From JALZAQ01 sp038253885 (lineage in GTDB: Bacteria > Gemmatimonadota > Gemmatimonadetes > Gemmatimonadales > Gemmatimonadaceae): a stretch of DNA of 64,000 nucleotides. The stretch covers positions 62,001 to 126,000 of the forward strand of contig JBBSGP010000001.1 in the NCBI GenBank assembly GCA_038253885.1, in the 5' to 3' direction. A model generated the notes under the pieces. It was not told the origin of the DNA. It was given only the letters and a program-made list of their open reading frames with translations, and made no database searches. Both the position numbers and the translations under genes were made by a program. Below are positions 9,013 to 18,868 of the stretch, one piece after another (positions within the stretch are counted from its first letter, which is position 1; each line of letters begins with the position of its first letter).

Positions 9013-10406
9013 TCCTCCATCGTGGGCAGGGTGAACCAGAACTCGGTGCCGTGCCCCTCCATGCTCTCCACGCCGATCTTCTCTCCGTGCGCCTCCACGA
9101 TGCCCTTGGCGATCGTGAGGCCCAGGCCGATGCCGCGGCGATCCGTCGGCTTCGCCTGCCAGAAGCGCCCGAAGAGCTGGCCCATCTGCTCGGGCGCGAT
9201 GCCCGGACCGGAGTCGATCACGGCGAAGCGAACCTTTCGGCCCACGACATCTGCCCTCACCGTGATGCGGCCGCCAGCAGGCGTGAACTTGATCGCGTTG
9301 CCGACGAGGTTCGAGAAGACCTGCATCACCCGCTCGTGATCGGCTCTGAGCGGTGGCGCGCTCTCGGGCGCCTGCGTCTCGAGCTCGAGCTTCTTGGCGG
9401 CCGCCAGCGGCCGCATGCTTTCCGACACGTCGCGCAGCACCGCCGCGACGCTCATCCGGCGCGGCTCGATCGCCAACCGCCCGGCTTCCATCCGCACAAC
9501 GTCGAGCAGATCGTGAATCAGCGTACCCATGCGCTCGCCGGTTCGCTTGATCACTCTGAGGTGCCCCACCCGCTGCTCCTCGGTCGTCTGCATCTCCAGC
9601 AGCAGGTCGGTGGTCATCGCGATCGTGCCCAGCGGATTGCGGAGGTCGTGGGAGATGATCTTGAGCACCTCCTCGCGCGCATTGATGTCTTCCTGCGCAT
9701 CGCTGTACATGCGCTGTAGCTGCATCCGGCCGACCTCCGTGGTCACGACCCGGCGGATGATGGACGTGATGCGCGTGCTCAGGACACCGGTCGCCGCCAG
9801 GATCACCAGCACCACCGCCAGCTGCAGCCATTGCATGCCGGCGACAATCCCCACGAAGGCGAAGATCACGATCGCGAGCACCGCCGTGAGCCGCCCCGAT
9901 GAGCGGGAAAGCCTCAACGATCCGGAGAAAGAGAGAAACACGCAGACTGTCGCGAGGATGGCGACGACTCCCTGCGGCACCGGTTGGCGTCCGACGCGGA
10001 GGCTGATCCAGAGCATCAGGAAGCTGAGCCAGATGAGCAGCCCATCCGCTGCGGGGATGCCATAGCGGAGCCAGCTCCGATACCATCCCGCGCGCAGTCT
10101 CAGGAGCAGCGCCGTGAAGATCGCCGCCCACCCGAGGGCGAACATCCCGTTCGCCAACGGAAAGCGAGGCAGGCTCGCGAGTGCTGGTCGCGCCCAGAGA
10201 ACGAGCTCGAGCAGCGCCAGGGCGAGGACGGCCGGTGCTCTCATCCACGCCAGCGCGAGCTCGTTCGCGCGAGACTCCGTCCGCAACGCCTCGCGCACGT
10301 TCGCCGCGATGCGCTCCCTGGGCTCGGTGTCGGGCAGATGCTTCTGCACCGCGAGCACCATGGACAGCTGCGTCTCATTAGCCCGCGAGTCGACCGATTC
10401 GTTCAC
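8994..10406 (-). CDS. Membrane sensor histidine kinase
   Basis: The 470-residue protein has an N-terminal region with about five or six membrane segments (residues 55-210) and no recognisable extracellular domain. A short linker leads to a HisKA domain with the phosphorylated His in SHDLRNPLG (near residue 253) and a HATPase_c domain with N box NLVGNAIKF, G1 DSGPGI, F box and G2 RGIGLGLTI. All catalytic boxes look intact. It would autophosphorylate and pass phosphate to a response regulator, but none is encoded nearby, so it is an orphan here. The start codon is GTG. It lies 15 bases downstream of cydB on the same strand and may be cotranscribed with the quinol oxidase, suggesting a respiratory or redox cue; this is inference from position. 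Confidence 0.9.
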   Translation of the reverse strand: MNESVDSRANETQLSMVLAVQKHLPDTEPRERIAANVREALRTESRANELALAWMRAPAVLALALLELVLWARPALASLPRFPLANGMFALGWAAIFTALLLRLRAGWYRSWLRYGIPAADGLLIWLSFLMLWISLRVGRQPVPQGVVAILATVCVFLSFSGSLRLSRSSGRLTAVLAIVIFAFVGIVAGMQWLQLAVVLVILAATGVLSTRITSIIRRVVTTEVGRMQLQRMYSDAQEDINAREEVLKIISHDLRNPLGTIAMTTDLLLEMQTTEEQRVGHLRVIKRTGERMGTLIHDLLDVVRMEAGRLAIEPRRMSVAAVLRDVSESMRPLAAAKKLELETQAPESAPPLRADHERVMQVFSNLVGNAIKFTPAGGRITVRADVVGRKVRFAVIDSGPGIAPEQMGQLFGRFWQAKPTDRRGIGLGLTIAKGIVEAHGEKIGVESMEGHGTEFWFTLPTMEDGRPGK

Positions 10407-10421
10407 CGTTTCCTCATCGCG

Positions 10422-11495
10422 TCAATGCGCCACGTCAGGTCGCGCGCCCTGTTGCCGCTCGCCCTTGAAGACACGAAACAGATACAGCAGCGACGGCAGC
10501 AACACCACCGTGCCGGCCGCCAGCACGCCGAGAATGAGCCGGAGCGTCGCATCGGGCGCGGCCGCTGCCGCGATGGTCAGCCGTCCCGGCAGCATCTCGG
10601 GATACTGCGCCAGAGCCCAGCCGAACACGATCAGCGCCGCCTCAGCCGCGGCGGCGAACCGAGCCCACACCCAGCGTCTCGTCACCAGCGCCCCGAGCAC
10701 ACCGGCTCCGGCGAGAACTCCGGCCGCGAGAACGGCGAGCGATGCCGGGCGCGACCAGAAGCGGAGCCACATCGCTGGCGCCTCCGATCGCGCGATGATG
10801 AGCACCAGCGCCGCCACGACGGCATGGGCTGCGCCTGCCATCAACGCACGACGCCGGAAATCTTCCCGGAGCACTGCATCATCGGTCTCCAGCGTGAGGT
10901 ACACTGCCGCGAGCATCGCGAAGGTGGCGAGAGCGAGCAGCCCCACGCCCAGGGGAAAGAGCCGCAGCCAGGGGAAAATGAAGAGCGCGGCGAAGCTCCC
11001 GCCACGCGGCGCCCCCCCTCCGCCCGACGCGATGGCCGCCGGGGATGCGAGCTCTCCACTCGCGATCGCACCGACGGATACGCCGAGCAGCACCGGTGTC
11101 ACAACACTCGAGATCGCGAACAGGCGCCCCCAACGCAGGCGGGAGGCGCGCTGGTCTCCGCCATATGCCCGGAAGACGAAGGCCGAGCCGCGCAGCACGA
11201 TCCCGGCAAGCATCAGGCTGAGCGGGACGTGCAGCATCGTCGCGATCTCGGAGTACACCCGAGGAAAGGAGCTGAAGAGTATCACCACCACGACGACCAG
11301 CCAGACGTGGTTCGCTTCCCATACCGGGGCGATCGCTTCCGCGATCAGCGCGCGCTGGGCGTCGCGACGCGGTCCCGACGCGAGCAGGTCCCACACCCCT
11401 CCGCCGAAATCGGCGCCGGCGAGCACGACATAGCCGATCAGGGCCACGAGCATGAGCCCCGCGAGGATGAGCGGCAGGAGTGGCGTACCGATCAC
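10422..11495 (-). CDS. cydB: Cytochrome bd-type quinol oxidase subunit II
   Basis: The 357-residue multi-spanning protein matches CydB. The N-terminal GYVVLAGADFGGGVWDLL and WEANHVWLVVVVVILF blocks are family hallmarks, followed by seven or so further membrane segments. The GTG at 11495 is the likely start, since it overlaps the cydA stop by 4 bases and places the first helix correctly; the open frame continues upstream only as a shadow of cydA. CydB pairs with CydA in the terminal oxidase that reduces oxygen to water with quinol electrons. The cydDC assembly exporters and a small CydX-like subunit are not visible nearby. Confidence 0.93.
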   Translation of the reverse strand: MIGTPLLPLILAGLMLVALIGYVVLAGADFGGGVWDLLASGPRRDAQRALIAEAIAPVWEANHVWLVVVVVILFSSFPRVYSEIATMLHVPLSLMLAGIVLRGSAFVFRAYGGDQRASRLRWGRLFAISSVVTPVLLGVSVGAIASGELASPAAIASGGGGAPRGGSFAALFIFPWLRLFPLGVGLLALATFAMLAAVYLTLETDDAVLREDFRRRALMAGAAHAVVAALVLIIARSEAPAMWLRFWSRPASLAVLAAGVLAGAGVLGALVTRRWVWARFAAAAEAALIVFGWALAQYPEMLPGRLTIAAAAAPDATLRLILGVLAAGTVVLLPSLLYLFRVFKGERQQGARPDVAH

Positions 11496-12835
11496 GGCAT
11501 CTCCGTCGCCAGGCTCACTGCCGGCGGGGCGGCATCGCTGCTCTCCGGGCTCTGGCCGAACTGCCTCGCGAGCAGCCAGACGACGATCACGGACAGGAGC
11601 AGGTAGAGCAGCGTGAAGCCGAGAAAGGGCACGACCAGCCCGGGCATCGGCGTCACCGCGTCGGCGGTGCGCGTGACACCGTAGATGATCCAGGGCTGTC
11701 GTCCGACCTCGGTGACGGTCCATCCCGCCTCGACGGCCAGAAAGCCCATCGGACCACCCAATGCGATGGCTGCCAGCATCCAACGCCGACTGGCGATGTC
11801 ACGGCGTCGAAGGGTGAGCCAGACGGCGGCCAGCGACACCAGCGCCAGGAAGCTTCCGATCGCCACCATCACCTGGAACGCCACGTGGACCGGCCGCAGC
11901 GGCGGCCACTGGTCCTCGGGGAATGCGTCGAGGCCGCGCACCTCGGCGTTGGGATCATGAAACGCGAGCAGGGAGAGTCCGTGAGGGATCTCGATCGCGT
12001 GGCGCGTGGTCCGCGCATCGCGATCGGGCCATCCCCCTACCCGCAGGGGAGCGCCACGCTGGCTCCGGAACTGGCCTTCCATCGCCGCCAGTTTCACGGG
12101 CTGCCACTGCGCCACGTAGCGCGCGCTCAGGTCTCCGGAGAACGGCTGCAGGATGGCGGCGGGCGCGGCGACAAGGAGCGCGATCCCGAGCGCGCGGCGG
12201 TGGAACACGTTGTCACGCCCGCGAAGGATGAGAAAGGCGTGAACTCCGGCAACCGCGAAACCGGTCGCCGCATACGCCGCCAGCACCATGTGCAGTGTCT
12301 GCGGCAACGCCGCCGGCGTCATCATCGCGGCTATCGGGTCGATCCGGGTCGGGTGCCCGTCCACGAGGGTGAAACCTCGCGGCGTATTCATCCAGGCGTT
12401 GGCGATCACCACGAAGACAGCCGACATCGCGCCGCTCACCGCGACCAGCACGCCGGCCGCCATGTGCGCGCGCGGCCGCACGCGGTCCCATCCGTGAAGG
12501 TACACCCCGAGAAAGATCGCCTCGGTGAAGAACGCGAAGCCCTCGAGCGAGAATGGCATCCCGACGAGAGGGCCGGCGAAAGCCATGAATCCCGGCCAGA
12601 GCAATCCCAGCTCGAAGCTGAGCACCGTGCCCGACACCGCCCCCACCGCGAACAGGATCGCGCTGCCGGTCGCCCACCGCTTGGCGAGATCCAGGTACAC
12701 ACCTTCCCCGGTGTGAAGCCACCGCGCTTCCGCGACCACCATCAGCACCGGCATTCCGATTCCGACCACGGCGAAGATGATGTGGAAGGCCAGCGACATC
12801 GCCATCTGCGAGCGGGCGGCGAGCAGGTCGGGCAT
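11492..12835 (-). CDS. cydA: Cytochrome bd-type quinol oxidase subunit I
   Basis: The 447-residue protein has the CydA layout. An early His in SLAFHIIFAVVGIG (about residue 18) is a haem ligand position, a second His occurs in QTLHMVLAAYAATGF, and the VGRQPWIIYG motif is conserved. The length and short region between the middle helices suggest the short Q-loop (cyanide-insensitive CioA-like) subtype rather than the long E. coli form. It is the first gene of a cydAB pair and is divergent from the BMP transporter genes across 115 bases that should hold both promoters. The role is oxygen reduction with quinol at the inner membrane, often under low oxygen. Confidence 0.94.
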   Translation of the reverse strand: MPDLLAARSQMAMSLAFHIIFAVVGIGMPVLMVVAEARWLHTGEGVYLDLAKRWATGSAILFAVGAVSGTVLSFELGLLWPGFMAFAGPLVGMPFSLEGFAFFTEAIFLGVYLHGWDRVRPRAHMAAGVLVAVSGAMSAVFVVIANAWMNTPRGFTLVDGHPTRIDPIAAMMTPAALPQTLHMVLAAYAATGFAVAGVHAFLILRGRDNVFHRRALGIALLVAAPAAILQPFSGDLSARYVAQWQPVKLAAMEGQFRSQRGAPLRVGGWPDRDARTTRHAIEIPHGLSLLAFHDPNAEVRGLDAFPEDQWPPLRPVHVAFQVMVAIGSFLALVSLAAVWLTLRRRDIASRRWMLAAIALGGPMGFLAVEAGWTVTEVGRQPWIIYGVTRTADAVTPMPGLVVPFLGFTLLYLLLSVIVVWLLARQFGQSPESSDAAPPAVSLATEMP

Positions 12836-12950
12836 CGGTGCGCATCGGGCTGGAGGATTCGATCGGCGCCTGTCATGAAACTACGCGCGAATCCTCGCCC
12901 CGCGAGCAGCGTCCTTGCCGCCGCCGCCGCGGGGAGTGATTCTACGTGCG

Positions 12951-13988
12951 ATGCGCAAGCTTCTCATCGTCGTGGCTGCTCTGCTCGTGGCCCACGTGGC
13001 GCTCCTGTTCGCGCACCCGCGGGGTGCGGCCGCGGGCGCGACCGGCACCGCGATGAACGTCGGCATCGTCTTCGACGTCGGAGGACGGGGCGACAAGTCC
13101 TTCAACGACGGCGCATACGCGGGCGCCGAGCGCGCCGAACGCCAGCTCGGTGTGAAGGCGCGATTCATCGAGCCGGGCGACGGGTCCGACCGCGAAGCGG
13201 GACTGCGGCTCCTCGCGGCGGAGCGCATGTCACTGGTCACCGGAGTCGGCTTCATCTTCACCGACGATCTCACCCAGCTCGCCAGAGACTACCCCGGCAT
13301 CTCTTTCGCCGGCGTGGACTACGCCATCACCACCGACGACAAGGGACACGTCGTCCCCCCGCCGCCCAATCTCGCCGCGCTCAAGTTTCGTGAGGAGGAA
13401 GGAAGCTTTCTCGTCGGCGCGATGGCGGCCCTCGTCGGAGGATCCAAGCGGGTCGGCTTCGTGGGCGGCATGGACATCCCGCTCATCCACAAGTTCGAAG
13501 CCGGATATCGCGCCGGCGTGCGCCACGTCTGTCCGGAGTGCACGGTGGTTGCGCAGTACGCCGGCGTCACGCCCGAGGCGTTCCGTAATCCGGGAAAAGG
13601 CAAGGAGCTGGCCCTCAGCCAGTACCAATCGGGCGTGAAGATCATCTTCCACGCGTCGGGCTCCACGGGACTCGGTGTTTTCGAGGCCGCTCGCCAGCAG
13701 GATCGGCTCGCCATCGGCGTCGACGCCGACCAGTACAAGGAAGCACCTGGCCACGTCCTCAGCTCGATGGTCAAGGGAGTGGATGCGGCCGTGTTCGACG
13801 TGATTCGCCGGCGAAAGGAGGGGACCTTCCGCGGAGGGATCTACTCGTACGGGCTGGCGGAGAATGGCGTCGGGTACGTGTACGACGAGCACAACCGCGC
13901 CCTCATCCCCGACAGTGTGCACACTCGCCTCGAGCAGCTGAGGCAGGAGATCATCGCCGGCCGTATCAAGGTGCCATCCGGGCGATGA
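12951..13988 (+). CDS. BMP-family nucleoside ABC transporter substrate-binding protein
   Basis: The 345-residue exported protein starts at the ATG at 12951, giving a clear signal peptide (MRKLLIVVAALLVAHVALL). A PnrA/BmpA-type fold follows: NVGIVFDVGGRGDKSFNDG, FAGVDYA, VGFVGGMDIPLIHKFE and IIFHASGSTGLGVFE are typical blocks. BMP proteins bind purine or pyrimidine nucleosides for import. No lipobox cysteine is seen, so it is probably a soluble periplasmic protein, fitting a diderm. Its stop overlaps the next ATG by 4 bases (ATGA), making it the first gene of a four-gene importer operon. Confidence 0.9.
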   Translation: MRKLLIVVAALLVAHVALLFAHPRGAAAGATGTAMNVGIVFDVGGRGDKSFNDGAYAGAERAERQLGVKARFIEPGDGSDREAGLRLLAAERMSLVTGVGFIFTDDLTQLARDYPGISFAGVDYAITTDDKGHVVPPPPNLAALKFREEEGSFLVGAMAALVGGSKRVGFVGGMDIPLIHKFEAGYRAGVRHVCPECTVVAQYAGVTPEAFRNPGKGKELALSQYQSGVKIIFHASGSTGLGVFEAARQQDRLAIGVDADQYKEAPGHVLSSMVKGVDAAVFDVIRRRKEGTFRGGIYSYGLAENGVGYVYDEHNRALIPDSVHTRLEQLRQEIIAGRIKVPSGR

Positions 13989-15574
13989 CCGACTCGCGGA
14001 CCGGCAGCCCCGCCGTCGCCATGCGCGGCATCGACAAGCGATTCGGCGCGGTGAGAGCGAATCGCGGCGCGTCGCTGGAGGTCACCACCGGTGAGATCCA
14101 CGCGCTGGTCGGCGAGAACGGCGCCGGCAAGTCCACGCTGATGCGGATCCTGGCCGGCATCTACGCGCCGGACGCGGGAACGGTGGAGGTGAGCGGACGC
14201 GACGTCACGGGGTGGAGCACCGCGCAATCGATCTCGGCCGGTGTCGGCATGGTGCACCAGCACTTCATGCTCGTACCTCCGCTCACGATCGCGGAGAACG
14301 TGGTACTCGGCCGGGAGCCGAAGCGCGGCCTCTCTGTGGACATGGCCCGGGCGGTGCTCGAGGTGCAGGGGATCGCGGAGCAGTTCGGCTTCGACGTCGA
14401 TCCCCGCCGCTGCGTGAAGGAGCTCTCGGTGGGCGAGGCGCAGCGGGTCGAGATCCTGAAAACGCTCTTCCGCGGCGCCCGCATCCTGATCCTCGACGAG
14501 CCGACGGCCGTGCTCTCGCCCCCCGAAGTGAGGGACCTCTGGCGCGTGCTGCGGCGCCTGCGCGATGGGGGCGGTACGATCCTGCTGATTACGCACAAGC
14601 TGGACGAAGTGATCGAGGTCTCGGACCACATCACGGTCATGCGCCAGGGGCGCACCATCGACCGGATGGCGACGGCCGGCACGACTCCGGGCGAGATCGC
14701 TCGGGCGATGGTGGGCCGCGACGTGGCGCTGGTGCAGGATGTGATGCAGCCGGACCGCCGTGAGCTCTCCCATCCGCTCGCCGACTTGTCGGACACGCCA
14801 TACGTGCTCGGCGTTCGGGATCTCGTCGTCAGCGCGGCGAACAGGGCCCGAGCGGTGGACGGCGTGAGCTTCACCGTCGCCCCGGGAGAGATCCTCGGCG
14901 TCGCCGGTGTGGAGGGTAACGGCCAGACCGAGCTGATCGAGGCGCTCGCGGGATTGAGACCTGTTGTCTCCGGCGCGATCGAGCTCCGCGCCGCCGACGG
15001 CGCAAGGCGCGACATCACGAGCCTTCCGGTGAGCGAGCGCGGAGAGCTCGGCGTCGCCCATATCCCCGAGGACCGCCACCGGCGTGGCCTGGTCCTCGAC
15101 TACTCCGTCGCGGACAACCTCATCCTCGGCTCGCAACGCCGCTTCACGCGCGGCCTGGTCCTCGACGCCGCGCGCATCGCCGCGAATGCGCGGGAGAAGA
15201 CGCGCGCGTTCGACATCCGCCCGTCGGATCCGTCACTCGCGGCGCGGACCCTCTCGGGGGGGAACCAGCAGAAGGTCGTGATCGCGCGCGAGATGGGTAG
15301 CGACTTTCGCGTCCTTCTCGCCGCCCAGCCGACGAGAGGCGTCGATGTCGGGGCCATCGAGTTCATCCACGCTCAGCTCCGTGCCGCGCGGGAGAAAGGG
15401 AAAGCCGTTCTTCTCGTGTCCGCCGAGCTCACCGAGATCCTCGCTCTCGCCGACCGCATCGCCGTGATGTATCGCGGGCGCATCGTCTCGATCCTCGCGC
15501 GGACGGACGCGAGTCAGGAGATACTGGGTCCCCTGATGACGGGGGCGGGTGCCGACGGAGTGAGCGCCGCGTGA
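13985..15574 (+). CDS. Nucleoside/simple-sugar ABC importer, double ATPase subunit
   Basis: The 529-residue protein contains two ABC ATPase halves. The first has Walker A GENGAGKST (near residue 40), signature LSVGEAQRVEILK, Walker B ILILDEPTAVLSP and a switch His in LLITHKLDEV. The second has a degenerate P-loop, GVEGNGQTE, signature LSGGNQQKVVIARE, and a degenerate Walker B, LLAAQPTRGVDVG. One canonical and one degenerate half is normal for the RbsA/YufO class. It should energise uptake of the nucleoside bound by the upstream BMP protein through the two downstream permeases. It overlaps both neighbours by 4 bases. Confidence 0.93.
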   Translation: MTDSRTGSPAVAMRGIDKRFGAVRANRGASLEVTTGEIHALVGENGAGKSTLMRILAGIYAPDAGTVEVSGRDVTGWSTAQSISAGVGMVHQHFMLVPPLTIAENVVLGREPKRGLSVDMARAVLEVQGIAEQFGFDVDPRRCVKELSVGEAQRVEILKTLFRGARILILDEPTAVLSPPEVRDLWRVLRRLRDGGGTILLITHKLDEVIEVSDHITVMRQGRTIDRMATAGTTPGEIARAMVGRDVALVQDVMQPDRRELSHPLADLSDTPYVLGVRDLVVSAANRARAVDGVSFTVAPGEILGVAGVEGNGQTELIEALAGLRPVVSGAIELRAADGARRDITSLPVSERGELGVAHIPEDRHRRGLVLDYSVADNLILGSQRRFTRGLVLDAARIAANAREKTRAFDIRPSDPSLAARTLSGGNQQKVVIAREMGSDFRVLLAAQPTRGVDVGAIEFIHAQLRAAREKGKAVLLVSAELTEILALADRIAVMYRGRIVSILARTDASQEILGPLMTGAGADGVSAA

Positions 15575-16695
15575 CCGAGACGCTCTCGCCGCCCCCTCCC
15601 CCACCACTGTCGGCCGCCAGCCCGGAGAGGGTGACAGGTGATCGCGCCCACCATCTCGAAGAAGCTCTGCTGCCACCCTTGGTCGCACTTCTCATCGCCC
15701 TCATCGCCGGCGATGCGCTGATCCTCATATTTGGCCAGTCGCCCGGCCCCGTGTACCGGTTGCTGCTCGAGGGGACGTGGGGAAACTGGTACGGCTTTGG
15801 CCAGGTGTTGTACAAGGCGACCACTCTCGCCTTCACCGGGCTCGCGATCTCGCTCGGCCTCCGCGCCGGACTGTTCAACATCGGCGCCGAGGGACAGCTG
15901 GCGGCCGGAGGCTTCGGCGCCGCCATCACCGGCCTGCTCCTGCCCGCCAGCGTCCCCTCGATGGTGGTCGCGGTCCTGGCGATGGCAGCCGCGGCCGGCG
16001 GCGGCGGAGTCGTGGGGTGGGTGCCCGGGGCGCTCAAGGCGCGCTTCGGCGCGCACGAGGTGATCACGACGATCATGCTCAACTTCATCGTGTTGGCCCT
16101 CCTCAATTGGATCGTCGCCGCTCACGTACACGTGCCGGAGACGCTGCACACTCCGGAGATGCACGGCGGCAGCCTGGCGCGCCTCGCCGACATCTCGGCT
16201 CGCTTCCACGGATCCGCCGCCAATCTCACGATCCTGCTCGCCCTCGCCGCGGCGGTGCTCACCGGATGGTGGCTCTTCCGGACCCGGGCCGGATACGATC
16301 TGCGCGCCGCCGGCCTGCAGCCCGATGCGGCCGAGTACGGCGGCATCCGTGTCCGATCGGTGTGGGTGAGAGCGATGATGATGTCCGGCGCCATCGCCGG
16401 ACTCGGCGGCGTGAACTACGTCCTTGGCTACAAGCACTATTACGAGGAAGGCTTCGCGGGAGGCTCAGGATTTCTCGGTATCGCCGTCGCGCTCGTCGGC
16501 CGCAACCATCCGCTGGGCGTCGTGCTCGCCGCGCTCTTCTTCGCCACGTTATCGCAGGGCGGCCTCGCGATCCACGCCCTCGTGCCGAAGCAGATGGTGG
16601 AGGTTCTGCAGGGAATCGTGATCCTCGCTGTGGCCGCGGCGGTGCCGGAGGTTCGCCGCCTGCTCCAGGCGACCCGTCGAGAGGATGAGCGGTGA
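15571..16695 (+). CDS. Nucleoside ABC importer permease (YufP-type)
   Basis: This 374-residue permease of the BPD_transp_2 class has about nine membrane segments. Diagnostic blocks include GLFNIGAEGQLAAGGFGAA, HEVITTIMLNFI and FLGIAVALVGRNHPLG. It pairs with the following smaller permease to form the channel of the BMP-type importer. The GTG start overlaps the ATPase stop by 4 bases, and its own stop overlaps the next start by 4 bases. The Pro-rich N-terminus before the first helix is longer than needed but no better start is evident. Confidence 0.92.
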   Translation: MTETLSPPPPPPLSAASPERVTGDRAHHLEEALLPPLVALLIALIAGDALILIFGQSPGPVYRLLLEGTWGNWYGFGQVLYKATTLAFTGLAISLGLRAGLFNIGAEGQLAAGGFGAAITGLLLPASVPSMVVAVLAMAAAAGGGGVVGWVPGALKARFGAHEVITTIMLNFIVLALLNWIVAAHVHVPETLHTPEMHGGSLARLADISARFHGSAANLTILLALAAAVLTGWWLFRTRAGYDLRAAGLQPDAAEYGGIRVRSVWVRAMMMSGAIAGLGGVNYVLGYKHYYEEGFAGGSGFLGIAVALVGRNHPLGVVLAALFFATLSQGGLAIHALVPKQMVEVLQGIVILAVAAAVPEVRRLLQATRREDER

Positions 16696-17549
16696 GAGTG
16701 ATCGACTTTCTCACCCAGACCATCCGGATCGCCATTCCGTACCTGTTCGCGGCGGCCGGAGGAGTGATCGCCGAGCGCTCCGGCGTGGTGAGCCTGGCTC
16801 TCGAAGGATTCATGCTGAGTGGCGCGTTCACCGCCGCGCTCGGGGCGTACTTCAGTGGAAACGTGTGGACCGGTGTGCTCTGCGGCATCGCCGGCGGCCT
16901 TCTCTTTGGACTCATCCACGCCGTGGCGTCGATCCGCTACCGGGCCGATCAGATCGTCGTCGGCATCGCCATCAACCTTCTGGTGGTGGGGCTCACGCGG
17001 TTCTTCCTGCGGCTCGCGTTCGAGAGCTCGTCGAACTCGCCGCGGATCGCCGGGCTCGATACCCACGGGGGACTGGGGCATCCGCTCATCTGGATCGGAC
17101 TGCTCGTCATCCCCGTGCTGACCTGGGTCGTCTACCGCACTCCCTTCGGGCTGCGGGTGCGAGCCGCGGGGGAGCATCCCGAGGCGGCGGCGACGCTGGG
17201 TGTCACCGTGAGCCGCATCCGCTACGTGGCGGTGGCCGTCTCCGGCATGCTGGCCGGCCTCGGCGGAACGTACCTCGCGCTCGACCAGCATCAGTTCACC
17301 GACGGGATGACCGCCGGACGCGGATTCATCGCACTGGCGGCGGTGATCTTCGGGCGGTGGGATCCGATGCGGGCCGGGCTCGCCTGCCTGCTCTTCGCCG
17401 CGGCCGAGACGCTACAGATCCAGCTTCAGGGAACGCAGGCGATCCCATCGCAATTCGTGCAGATGATTCCGTACGCGCTCACCATCGTGGCGCTGGCCGG
17501 CGTCGTCGGCCGATCCACGGCTCCGGCCGCCCTCGGCCGCGCCGACTAA
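16692..17549 (+). CDS. Nucleoside ABC importer permease (YufQ-type)
   Basis: The 285-residue second permease of the importer has eight or so membrane segments. Typical family motifs are the N-terminal AIPYLFAAAGGVIAERSGVV, NLALEGFML-like VSLALEGFMLSGAF, and GFIALAAVIFGRWDPMRA. The start is GTG, overlapping the previous stop. With the binding protein, ATPase and larger permease it completes a nucleoside (possibly purine) uptake system. The next gene, an MFS transporter, follows after 25 bases and may be in the same transcript. Confidence 0.92.
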   Translation: MRVIDFLTQTIRIAIPYLFAAAGGVIAERSGVVSLALEGFMLSGAFTAALGAYFSGNVWTGVLCGIAGGLLFGLIHAVASIRYRADQIVVGIAINLLVVGLTRFFLRLAFESSSNSPRIAGLDTHGGLGHPLIWIGLLVIPVLTWVVYRTPFGLRVRAAGEHPEAAATLGVTVSRIRYVAVAVSGMLAGLGGTYLALDQHQFTDGMTAGRGFIALAAVIFGRWDPMRAGLACLLFAAAETLQIQLQGTQAIPSQFVQMIPYALTIVALAGVVGRSTAPAALGRAD

Positions 17550-17574
17550 TGGACCTGCCGTCAGGATCGCCGAT

Positions 17575-18867
17575 GTGACAAACATCTTCAGCCGCCGGTA
17601 CGAGACGATGCGCGCGGGACCCATGGGCAAGCTCTGGGTGCTCATGTTCGCGGCGTTCGTGGATATGGTCGGCGCGCTGATGGTGATCCCCATCCTCCCT
17701 TTTTACGCCAAGCACCTGGGAGCGAGCGCGACCTCGCTGCAGCTCATCGTCGCTTCCTTCTCGGCGGCCCAGCTTCTCAGCGCACCGCTGTGGGGGCGGG
17801 TGTCGGACCGCTACGGCCGGAAGCCGATGCTGCTCATCGGCCTGAGCGCCTCCGTGGTCTCCTACGTCCTGTTCGCCTTCGCGGGGACGATCTGGATGCT
17901 GCTCCTGTCCCGCATCATCCAGGGCGCCGGCGGCGGCACCGTGGGGGTGATCCAGGCGTACGTCGCCGACGCGGTCGAGCCGAAGAACCGCGCCAAAGGG
18001 CTCGGTTGGCTGTCCGCGGCGACCAACGTCGGAGTCGTGATCGGCCCGGTCATCGGCTCCTACGCGACCTACATGGGACGCCCGGGGCCGGGCCTGACCG
18101 CCGCTGTGCTCTGTGTGTTGAACATGTACTTCGTCTACCGCTATCTGCCGGAGTCCCACGGCCAGGCGGCCCGTGACAAGTCTCGCACGGCTCGATCGCC
18201 GCTCGACCTCGTGCTCCGCGTGCTCGTGCACCCGCGCGATCAGGCGTCGCGGCTCATCTGGATCTACGCGCTCGCGATCGGCGCCTTCTACAGCGTGAAC
18301 CCGCTGATCGTGCTGCTGCTGGGCCAGCGCTTCGGCGTGACCGAGCGCACCATCGGCTTCTATTTTCTGTACATTGGCTTCCTCAACGTCGTCTTCCGCG
18401 TCGGGCTGCTGGGCAGGGTGATCGACCGCATCGGCGAAGTGCGCTCGGCTCGGCTCGGCGCCCTCTTCCTCGCCACGGGCCTGGCGACGGTTCCGCTCAC
18501 CCATCATTTCCCGTTGCTGCTCCTCTGCACCGGGCTGCTCCCCCTCGGGGCCTCTCTCACCTTCCCCGCCGTCACCGGCCTCCTGTCCCAGGCCGTGGGC
18601 GATCACGAGCGCGGGTCATACATGGGCGTGCAGCAGACGTATGGCGGGATCATCCGCTCCGGTTACCCGTACATCGCTGGCCGGCTCTGGGATGCGTACG
18701 GCGTCGGGATGCCCTTCTTCACCTCCGCCGGCCTCGTCGCTTCAACGGTCCTGATGACCTTCGGCGTTCAGCAGCGTCCCCGCACTGCGGAGCTCCCAGC
18801 TCGGAAAGCCGCCGCGGCCGAGCAGGGCGCGGAGGAGCAGGCCGAGAAGCCGCAGGCCGCGCGATGA
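17575..18867 (+). CDS. MFS transporter, TetA-like multidrug exporter family
   Basis: The 430-residue protein has about twelve membrane segments. It carries the MFS motif A between helices 2 and 3 (GRVSDRYGRKPMLL) and the motif-C-like stretch GPVIGSYATYMG in helix 5, which is typical of drug:H+ antiporters. The GTG at 17575 is the farthest start; ATG codons at 17608 and 17623 are alternatives. The C-terminal tail is rich in Ala, Glu and Lys and probably cytoplasmic. The substrate is unknown. It sits between a nucleoside importer and glycosyltransferase/methyltransferase genes, so export of a modified metabolite is conceivable but speculative. Confidence 0.86.
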   Translation: MTNIFSRRYETMRAGPMGKLWVLMFAAFVDMVGALMVIPILPFYAKHLGASATSLQLIVASFSAAQLLSAPLWGRVSDRYGRKPMLLIGLSASVVSYVLFAFAGTIWMLLLSRIIQGAGGGTVGVIQAYVADAVEPKNRAKGLGWLSAATNVGVVIGPVIGSYATYMGRPGPGLTAAVLCVLNMYFVYRYLPESHGQAARDKSRTARSPLDLVLRVLVHPRDQASRLIWIYALAIGAFYSVNPLIVLLLGQRFGVTERTIGFYFLYIGFLNVVFRVGLLGRVIDRIGEVRSARLGALFLATGLATVPLTHHFPLLLLCTGLLPLGASLTFPAVTGLLSQAVGDHERGSYMGVQQTYGGIIRSGYPYIAGRLWDAYGVGMPFFTSAGLVASTVLMTFGVQQRPRTAELPARKAAAAEQGAEEQAEKPQAAR

Positions 18868-18868
18868 C

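Noticed and set aside
9984..13393. Two long plus-strand open frames (540 and 637 residues)
   Set aside because: They lie opposite the histidine kinase, cydB and cydA genes and show no recognisable domain.
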